Assembly: GCF_027244095.1 (NCBI RefSeq)
Contig: NC_069659.1
Span: forward strand, 87,665,501-87,729,500
Reading direction: 5' to 3'
DNA: 64,000 nucleotides
Source of the DNA: Hemicordylus capensis
Taxonomy: Eukaryota > Chordata > Lepidosauria > Squamata > Cordylidae
The position numbers and the translations under genes are program-made. Within the stretch, counting starts at the first letter, position 1; every line of letters starts with the position of its first letter. Positions 56,501-64,000 of this stretch are shown one piece after another. The notes under the pieces are model-generated. The model was not told the DNA's origin, ran no database searches, and saw nothing but the letters and a program-made list of their open reading frames with translations.

Positions 56501-59500
56501 TCTAATCAGATATTAATAGTGTAGTGCAAAAGGTTCATAGGCTGAATTGCCATAGGGCTTATGCTCCTTAGTATTGTAACAGCCCCATTTAGTTGTGAAC
56601 CAAAAGATTTTAACTGCTGTAGCAGTTAAATCTGTTTCATGTAGTATTAAATCTGTTCATAAAATACATGAATCACAAAATGGGAAACATTTAAATCAGT
56701 GTCTTGATAAATGATTAAACCCCACTGAATGCACTGGGACTTAATTTCAAGTAAACATGTTCAGGATTGAATTTGTAACTGCTTCAGGAACAAACCAAAC
56801 CATGCCAACTAGTAGTAAAGGCTCTCTTTAAATTTTTCTGGTTTATCATTTCTGTGGTAGAAGACAGCAATTGAAGCAAAAGGATGAACATACAGGGAAA
56901 ACATTTTACTAAAATGTTAAGCATTTTAACTCTTTATAAATTAAAATGAATACTTTTAAGACTTCAGCGCAGCAACACCTGGTTGACAGCTCAAAAGTAA
57001 AACAACTACATTTCTCTGCAATTTCAGTGCAGCCCAGTGTATGTAACCTAACATGACCTTTACCCACACCTATACTGATACTAAAAGCATGTGTGTTGCA
57101 ATAAGTATTCCAAGAACTGGCTGGATCCCCAGCTTTGTTACAAGATGGTAATGTTCTGTTATTTTCAGGATCTTCAAATCCCTGGCTCCAGATGAATTCC
57201 ATTAATATACATGGGGCTATAGTATAAAATACCCACCCCTGCCCACCAATTCACTGTGATATGGCTATGACAGTTACTTACTACTTCATGCTACTAACTG
57301 GCTTGTCAAATGCATTGGCCAGGATTGATCAATTCAACCTCAACCTCCATGTGAGGATTTAGCTAGTCTGCCTAACATGGCAAGTGACCACAGAACAAAG
57401 TTTGTTCTTTAGAGCCACGCTCCTCATCTGGGGCACAGTTGTGGACTTGGCCCCTCCCCACCTCAAAAAAATAAAATAAAGCATGGAAGCTCTCTCATCA
57501 CTTCTCCCTCCCTCCCTATCTGTATGTATTTATAAATACATGAAATACATAAATATATACATGTATTTATAAATACATAAAAAATGCTTAGGCCACAAAG
57601 AGGAAAACAAATTATTTATAACCTAACTTTGATGAGTTGGTTTAATAGGTTCCCTTTGAATTTTTCTCCACAGTTCTACACTATAGACTTAATGCAAAAA
57701 GATAGTTAGACATATACAAGTGTTGCTCTTGAGTAATCCCCATTAAAAATAAGTAGACTTGTGCAGGCGCAATGCTTGATGGATTGCTCCAAAACAAAAG
57801 GATTAAAAAGACACTGCATACTTACTGGTTTCTGTGAAGGAACAGGTTCAGAAGGCAAACTTTGGGATGATCTGCTACGAGGTGGAGGCTGTGGTGGTGT
57901 TTCCAGATTTTGTGGAGAAGCTGTCTGAGATGTTGCTGTCATGGGTATAAGAGGTTCCTGCATTTTTAGGACAGGGGGCTGAGTGGCGGATTGAACAGGA
58001 CCCGCCATCTGTGGCTTAAGTGGTTCAGGAAGCACAGGGGATCCTACAAATACATGCAATTAGATTCTCAGTAAACAGAAACACAATGAAATCTTCCTGA
58101 GTGCATCCAGCAGGGTTCTCCTAACATTCATCGAAAACATTTATTTCTCCCTGCTTGTGCCATCTTGTCTGAAGTACTAAATGATGACAAGCCGGGACAA
58201 TTATATGTTTTAGGTTAACAACATAAAGAGAGACCGGCTGAAAAAGGCAAAGGCCCATCTAGTCCAGCATCCTATTTCCCACAGTAACCCACCTGAGACG
58301 TCTATAAGCAGGAGATGTGAATATACTTCCCCCACTCCCATTGTTGCTCTCCTGCAACTGGAATTCAGAAATATACTTCCTCTGAATATTGACAGCATGT
58401 AGCCATTGATAGACTTGTCCTCCATGGATTTGTCTAATTCCCTTTTGAAGCCATCCAAGCTAATGGCTATCACATCTGGTGCCAGTGAATTCCATAGTTT
58501 AATTATGCACAAGCAGAATTAAGTACTTTGTCCATGCTAAATCTCCCATAAGCCAGTTTCACTGTATGACCCTGGTTCTATTATGGAAGAGGGAGAAAAA
58601 CCTCTCTGCTCACTTTCTCTACACCATGCATGATGTTTAAAGCTCCAGTTATATCTCCCCTGTGGAGCCACCTGATCTCCCCTATTTCTCCTCTTCCCCC
58701 TGCCCACCCCACAAAGTAATAGTTCCAAATTGTGTAACTGTCAAATAAACATTTCTATTTGTACACAAATGAATTTAGGATGAGCGCTCAGAAACGACCC
58801 GCAAGAATCCGGATCCAGAGAATCAAATGGCTTTGCACAAGCCTAGAAGTGTGGATTTGTCTTCTTTGAACAGCCAGTCCTCATGAGATATCACAAACTG
58901 TTTTTAAAACCCCCTGCAGTTTGCCATTCAGTGTAGAGAACTACTTCTCAAGAAAACATGATTTAAGATCTCCTTGATTCCACTGAACTAATATTATGGT
59001 TCTTTGGCTCTTGGCCAGGAATTCTTCACATTGTATTTAACACATTTATATATCGCCCTATATAAAATCCCAGGGCAGTTTACAATCCAAACAGTAGCTA
59101 AAACATAAAAATCATAAAAACAGATTAAAATTACTGGAAACTTTAAATAATCAAACACGAAAAGCCCGATGAAACAGGTGTGTTTTCAAACGTTATTTAA
59201 AAACAGCCAGACATGGGGAGATTCTAATTCCATTTGGGAGTCTGTTCCAGAGCCTCGGAGCAACTCAGGCCCGGTTTTGGGTCACCACCAAGCGAGCCAG
59301 TGACAACCGCAACTGGACCTTCCCCGATGATCTTAATAAGAAGTGGGGTTCATGAAGTAGCAGCAGATACATGTCTAAATACCACAGACTCCTGGCATTC
59401 TCCTTGATGTGTAATACCACCACTCTCAGGAGCATAGGGGGCTTGCCAGCAGCAGCAGCCCAGGGACAAGCTGCTGCCCCCACTCTCCCCCCACTGCCTC

Positions 59501-60275
59501 TGCGTTGCTGTGCATCTGACATCAGATGTAGGGGGTGTGAATAGCAGTAGGAAGGAGGGCATGCGACCCCTCAGCAGCACCCAACTGGCAAATTGTTCAC
59601 CAGCCGGGGGCTTTCTTCCTCTACTGTGCTCTGAGTGAGTGAGTGAGAGAAAGAAAGCACACACCCAGTCAGTGATTTGCTGGTCAAAGACCAAATAAAC
59701 TTATAACTAACTAACCCAGTCAGTGAGTGAACAAAGCACTGAGGAGTGAGGGCGACGTAGTAGCTGTGGGCCTTTCTTGAGCCAGAGGCATGTAGGACCA
59801 CCCCAGGTATTTGAAACTGATGACCTGTTCGATTTTATGGCCTTTTGCTTTCTGCTAGAAGACACAGGACTTGGGTCTTCTAGTGAAAGCAATGCCTTTA
59901 GTTTTTTGATGGTTAATTTCAAGCTGGTCATTCTTGCAGTATTGAGCTAAAGCTGCCAGAGCTCTTCTGAGACCACTGGGGGTCCTTGAAAGGATTGCAG
60001 TAGCATCTGCATAGAGCATGGTGGAAATACGTCTTTCTGCCAACTTGGGAAGGTGAAAGTCTGGGCTATTGAGGTGGCCCCATTTAAAACACATAATTGC
60101 AATTGTTTACACTGATAAACAATATTTACATTTCTAATTTTTTTTAAAAAAAGGTTAACTGTTTACCTTTTGGCAGTTCTGCTGGTTTAGCTTGGAGTTC
60201 AGGTGTATGTCTTCCCACAGCAGGGCGGACTTGGCTTAGTGGTGCACTGATGACTCCAGCTCGGGGAGGAATCGT
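49686..60275 (-). CDS. SYNJ1: SYNJ1, last three coding exons (long-isoform tail)
   Basis: Synaptojanin 1 is a Sac1/5-phosphatase that strips phosphoinositides from clathrin-coated vesicles at synapses. Here are exons 60275-60167, 58043-57826 and 50513-49686; the catalytic exons lie right of the window. They encode the proline-rich region and the 170-kDa-isoform tail. Recognised blocks are [39 protein letters not shown], three NPF motifs (EH-domain binding), an FxDxF motif (FEDCF), a WVxF motif ([10 protein letters not shown]) and the C-terminal FTER. The last two motif types bind the AP-2 alpha ear in human synaptojanin-170. Phases agree: 109+218 bases make 109 codons, then 275 codons and stop. 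Confidence 0.96.
50514..52867 (-). other. SYNJ1 intron, left part
   Basis: No exon is seen. It contains one near-perfect hairpin at 51556-51629; otherwise unique-looking AT-rich sequence. Confidence 0.5.
51556..51629. repeat. 74-bp near-perfect hairpin
   Basis: Arms CATCACTTTTAAAA..AGCAAGTTGTTTATGCAT and its complement enclose the loop CTCATAAG, with one small bulge. It could be a tiny MITE or a stem-loop RNA candidate. Confidence 0.75.
52868..53075 (+). mobile_element. tRNA-derived SINE with L2/MIR-like 3' end
   Basis: A tRNA-like head with TCGTTTGAATCTC is followed by CTGCAATATGGAGATAATAC and AAGGTTGTTGTAAGGATA, the MIR/L2 tail signature shared with 22128-22360. Confidence 0.65.
53600..55560 (+). 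mobile_element. Old L2-type LINE fragment, interrupted by a SINE
   Basis: Degenerate reverse-transcriptase coding: the block near 53920-53950 (like [13 protein letters not shown]), QSGFHPSYG near 54029, a QAFDT-like site near 54150, NDTQLLL near 54400 and [12 protein letters not shown] near 54500. The C-terminal LHWLP-like and KALNALG-like segments follow after the SINE (about 55100-55200), with a 3' UTR to about 55560. Many stops; long dead. Confidence 0.8.
54842..55070 (-). mobile_element. tRNA-derived squamate SINE, reverse orientation
   Basis: Begins with the inverted tail GGTAAAGTGTGCCATCAAGT and carries the inverted body CAGCATCTTCCTATATCGCC and head GGGGATTCAAACTGGCAACC. Same family as 40002-40257, inserted into the L2 fragment. 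Confidence 0.85.
55815..56080 (-). mobile_element. L2-tailed interspersed repeat, copy 1
   Basis: Reverse complement of the element at 61930-62160. Key phrases are TATCGCCCTTCCAAAAATGG, GGGCTCACAATCTAAAAAG and GGGGGTGGATAGGGCCAGTT. This copy extends further at its 5' end. Confidence 0.8.
56081..57825 (-). other. SYNJ1 intron, no recognised element
   Basis: No exon or intact element. An AT-rich inverted repeat built on GTATTTATAAATACAT occurs at about 57526-57580. Confidence 0.5.
57826..58043 (-). CDS. SYNJ1: SYNJ1 exon: SH3-ligand segment
   Basis: Encodes [26 protein letters not shown] and [20 protein letters not shown] to QKP. The [11 protein letters not shown] stretch is the conserved SH3-binding proline block. 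Acceptor TTTGTAG, donor CCA|GTAAGT. Confidence 0.95.
58205..58700 (-). mobile_element. CR1 LINE 3' fragment (different subfamily)
   Basis: Inverted CR1 tail: AAGGCCCATCTAGTCCAGCA, TGTCCTCCATGGATTTGTCT, TGAAGCCATCCAAGCTAATG, then an ORF2 C-terminal-like segment (GACCCTGGTTCTATTATG). More diverged than the 46.4-47.3 kb copies. Confidence 0.85.
59025..59360 (-). mobile_element. L2-type LINE 3' fragment
   Basis: The minus frame ends [20 protein letters not shown], the L2 ORF2 terminal block, followed by the 3' UTR with AGGGCGATATATAAATG. Confidence 0.75.
59690..60095 (-). mobile_element. Non-LTR reverse transcriptase fragment, clade uncertain
   Basis: The frame 60094-59855 encodes [20 protein letters not shown] and [15 protein letters not shown], then [11 protein letters not shown]. 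This is a catalytic palm block where YADD reads YADA. It is unlike the CR1, L2 and L1 copies here and may belong to an RTE/R-type clade. Fragmentary. Confidence 0.6.
60167..60275 (-). CDS. SYNJ1: SYNJ1 exon: proline-rich segment
   Basis: Encodes [20 protein letters not shown] and [16 protein letters not shown], with acceptor CATTTCAG and donor G|GTAAAC. It matches human [13 protein letters not shown]...GRLTPESQ. Confidence 0.94.
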
Positions 60276-60429
60276 CTGAAATGCATCAGTGCAGAAATTC
60301 AATTATGGTTATAATTTGGGAGCTATTTAGTAGAATCTTGAAAATCCTGGCTACACCATTACGAAGACTTGAATTTTGCTGTAGATACTCCTCCCCCAAC
60401 AAAAACTACAATTGTTATTCATGAGATTT

Positions 60430-63400
60430 CTTTAGAAGTGCTTTATGTGGAGTGCTATTGGATAGACAGAATGCTGTATGCACCAATCCCATTTTTTTGG
60501 GCGAATAGACACAGTGACAGAGACATTGTTCCCCTCTGGTGGTTGATGTAGGCAATCGCCATCGTATTGTCCATTTGTACTTGCACATTTGCCCCTCTGA
60601 GAAGCGGCTCGAATGCCCTCAGGGCTAGGAATACTGCCATCAATTCTAAGTAGTTGATATGCTTTTGAGTTTGGGGTTGCGTCCATGCGCCCTGGATGCA
60701 GTGGTCCATGCAATGCGCCCCCCAACCCATTAATGATGCATCTGTCGTCACCCAACGGGTGGGGGATAACGGCATGAACAGAACACCTTGTGTCAGATTG
60801 TGCTCCTCCATCCACCAGCGCAAACTGTTTAAAACTACCTGTGGCAGGGTCAAGCACATGTTCTGACTGTCCACATTGGGGCGAAAGTTGCAGAGGTACA
60901 ACTGTTGTAGCGTGAGCATGTGTAGTCTCGTATACTAAACAGCTGTGGTACAGGAGGCCATTAGGCCTAGCTGTTTCTGAATCTGCACTGCAGGTTGCCG
61001 CATAGTGTCCACAAATTGTTGAATGAGTGACTGCATCTGGCAAATGCATTTTAGTGGCAAATACGCCTGTTTCTCCTCTAAGTATAGCACCGCACCAATG
61101 AAGTGTATTCGTTTCATTGGAGTGAAATTAGATTTTTTTCTAGTTGATGGTGATCCCAAGGTCTCCTAACGGGTCAATGACCCGTTGAATCTGTTGGTTC
61201 AAGAGTTCCTTGCTGTGACTGACCAGGAGCCAATCATCTAAGTATGGATAGACCATCATCCCTTGCGTCCTAGGTAGGCTACTACCACCGCCACAACCTT
61301 GGTAAAGACCCTCGGCGCTGTTGAGAGGACGAACGGGAGAACCATATATTGGTATATTTGACTGCCCACCGTGAACCTGAGATATTTGCGATAGTTCTAC
61401 ATGGAAGTAGGCATCTTTCAGATCTAATGTTGCTGCCAATGTCCCCTGGACCAAGAAGGGCAGGATAGAATGCAGTGTCATCATTCTGAATTTCTTGGTC
61501 AAAATGTAACAGATGAGACCCCTTAGGTCCATAATGGCCTGGATTCTGCCATCTCTCTTCGGAAACTGGAAATACCGGGAATAATAACCCACTAGTCTAT
61601 TCGCCCACTGCACTGGAGCAATTGCTTGCTTTTCTAGCAACACTGACTTCCTCCTGTAGTATTTTCGTGGCTGCTGTGAACTTCTGGTTTCGAACTACAA
61701 CGCATATCCCGTTTGCACTATACGCAAGACCCACCAATCTGATGTTATGTTGTGCCATGCTTGGGCATAGCTTGCCAGTTTGATGGTATTTCTGACAACT
61801 ACAGGACCGATGGTAGGGGTCCCAGATAGATTGGCTGCCGCAGGTGGTAAATGGCCAATGTTGTGAGTGAATGTATGTGGAAGTGTGTGCAGTGGACGAA
61901 CAATCCCATCAAAAGCTTTGTTTAGGAGTGTCTTTATTCTGATGTACTAGAGTAACTGGCCCTATCCACCCCCAGCACAGTACTTCCAGTGACTGTTGCT
62001 GGTGTCTATCTTATGTTTCTTTTAGATTGTGAGCCCGTTGGGGACAGGGATCCATCCATCTTATTTATTTATTATTTCTCTGTGTAAACCGCCCTGAGCC
62101 ATTTTTGGAAGGGCGGTATAGAAATCGAACTAACAACAACAACAACAACAACATCATCAACATATTTCCTTGTTTTTTGGTTATACCGGTTAGATCGTTG
62201 ATAGGGCCGGTATTGCCTCTTGAAATCCTTCCTGTCTTGGAACCTATTGGGCCTCTGACGAGAATAAGAGCGGCCCTTTGACGTAGTATCGGCTGCACCC
62301 GAGGATGTCACAAAGGTACGCGCAGTAAACTTTGATTTCTTCAATGTCTCCACTGACGTGTCTGTTTCCTCATGGAAAAGCCCTTTCCCATCAAACGCCA
62401 AAGATTCCACCCTGTCCTTCATATCTTGCTGGAGGGAGGTGGAACGGAGCCAGGCATATCTGCGCATGCTTACTGCTGTAACCATCATGCGAGATTCTGT
62501 CTCCGCCAAATGCTTAGGGCGCTCAATTGCTGCTTTGTTACTGCCATTGTTTTTTAATAGGTTTCATTGAATTTCCACTGGAAATCTTCTGGCGTCATAC
62601 ATGTTGAGTCCTGCAAAAGGGCATCCCATAACAAGTGGTTATATCGGGCCATGCAGGCTGCATAGTTAGCAATCCGAATTGCAAGACTAGCAGTACTATA
62701 AATTTTCCTTCCCATGACATCTATCTTCCACCCCACCCCTCCTTATCCGCAGGTGTTGTATGGCGTCGGCCACCCTTGGACATCGAGGCGCAGTCCATGA
62801 CTAATGAGTTGGATACCGGATGGCGTAGCAGGTAAGTGTTGTCTTCTTCACTGACTCTGTACAGATTTTCCAGGCGTTTGGAAGCTGGAGTTGTGACATG
62901 TAAGACTTCCCATGCTGTTTTAGCAGCCTTACTGATTGCTGGAATCATAGTGAGTGCAACTGGATGTGAAGACCTAGACCTTCCCATCATATTGTACACA
63001 GGGTACGCAACATCCACATCTGGGGATTTTAGATCAATTCCCAAAGCCTCTGCGATATCTCTTATAAGGGCGTGATATGCCTTTAATTCTTCCATTGGCG
63101 AAGTTGAAAGCCTAGGTGGCACATCTGAAGGGGGATCTGACCTCCAACTTACGTTATCAGAATCTGAACTCGCATCAGAGTCATCCCCGCTGTCAGTCAC
63201 CTGGTGAGGAAGGTGGCTCCAAGGGCAGAGGGGTTGACTTCCACTTCCTCTTGCCACTTGGTTTCTCTGGAGGTTGTCTGGCCGGTGGTTGAAGCTGAGG
63301 TGGTGCTTCTGCCCGTAATTGAAGATCAGGCCCCTGTGGCTGTACCATTGGTTGTGGAGCAGAGGTACCTGCAGAGATTTCCAATGCAGGTAATCAGCAT

Positions 63401-64000
63401 AGTCTCCCGGCAATGTATGGCGGAAACAGCAGCTGTGGGTTGGTTGCACTGAAGGCACACTCTGATGTTCTAAATGCTGTATCGATGTCGAAGGTTGTCC
63501 TGTAGAATGCAACAATATCGAAGCAGGCACACGTATCTCCAATATCTGCATAAGTAAAGGTGAATAGGAAGGGGTCCTGGGCAGTCGAACGGGTTTATCT
63601 TCATCACAGTCGTCATCGAGCCCTGTGCTCAGGAACCCACGGAAGGTAGACTCCGACGGAGTACTTGAAGCTGAGTCTAACAGGTCACGTAACTCCGCAC
63701 AACCCACTCCATACTGCGTTTCCAAGCCTGGTGTTCTAGGCGCCGAAGGGAATTGAAATGGGGTCCGTGCAGGAGACAGCAGATGAAGGGTCCTTCCCGC
63801 AGCTGCAGTCAAAATTGGTGCTGATGTCAATGGGCCACTATGAGCTAGGGCCAGTTCTGTCATGGTCAATGTTGATGTCGATGGAAGCTGAACCATCGAT
63901 GTCGTGGTCAATGTTGAGTTTGGAAGCCAAGCCGTTTATGTCGTGGTTGATGTTAAGGATGTGCAGTGGACCTGCGCAGCCAACAGCATGCATGGGTCCG
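60430..64000 (-). mobile_element. DIRS-like tyrosine-recombinase retrotransposon, fossil copy 2
   Basis: A minus-strand DIRS fossil in a SYNJ1 intron, running off the right edge. The parts along its own strand are a gag-like region (about 63911-62554), a reverse transcriptase region (about 61643-61140) and an RNase H region with DNTMAIAYIN (about 60919-60455). No recombinase part remains at its left end. It is broken, with many breaks, and carries a nested L2-tailed insertion at 61930-62160. It is clearly a different, probably older lineage than the 22.85-27.93 kb copy. Confidence 0.87.
61930..62160 (+). mobile_element. L2-tailed interspersed repeat, copy 2, nested in DIRS
   Basis: AACTGGCCCTATCCACCCCC, TTAGATTGTGAGCCCGTTGG, GTAAACCGCCCTGAGCC and GGAAGGGCGGTATAGAAATC, ending in an (AAC)n tail. 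Its insertion is later than the DIRS copy it interrupts. Confidence 0.85.

Overview
The window is nuclear DNA of a vertebrate, most likely a squamate reptile. Three spliced host genes are recognisable from their exons, in the order known from human 21q22: EVA1C (+, last four exons), CFAP298 (-, complete coding region in seven exons) and SYNJ1 (-, last three exons of the long isoform). The squamate inference rests on the repeats: CR1 and L2-type LINEs, a 5S rRNA-derived SINE, tRNA-derived SINEs with lizard-type tails, DIRS elements, hAT MITEs and a Tc1 deletion derivative. The species cannot be fixed from the sequence alone.

Layout. Positions 1-16313 are the 3' half of EVA1C. Its introns carry a 270-bp hAT MITE, a 780-bp Tc1 derivative, a chain of GC-rich hairpins and a 4.4-kb CR1 LINE that was itself split by a 591-bp palindromic hAT element. 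Positions 16314-31253 are the tail-to-tail interval between EVA1C and CFAP298, dominated by a 5-kb DIRS fossil (about 22.85-27.93 kb) and SINE and LINE pieces. Positions 31254-42200 hold CFAP298 with L2, L1, SINE and MITE insertions in its introns, ending in a CpG-rich promoter that contains an RFX-type X-box and a TCTCGCGAGA motif. Positions 42200-49685 separate CFAP298 from SYNJ1 and include an unexplained 1150-bp segment bounded by perfect 81-bp inverted repeats, CR1 tails and the probable SYNJ1 3' UTR. Positions 49686-64000 are the 3' end of SYNJ1, with a second, different DIRS fossil running off the right edge.

Functionally, EVA1C is a lectin-type membrane protein linked to axon guidance, CFAP298 a cytoplasmic factor for ciliary dynein-arm assembly, and SYNJ1 a phosphoinositide phosphatase of clathrin-mediated endocytosis. 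They are linked by conserved synteny, not by a shared pathway. I saw no bacterial-type system, CRISPR array, functional tRNA or rRNA gene, or novel multigene system. The most unusual items are the inverted-repeat and nested transposon structures and the CFAP298 promoter.
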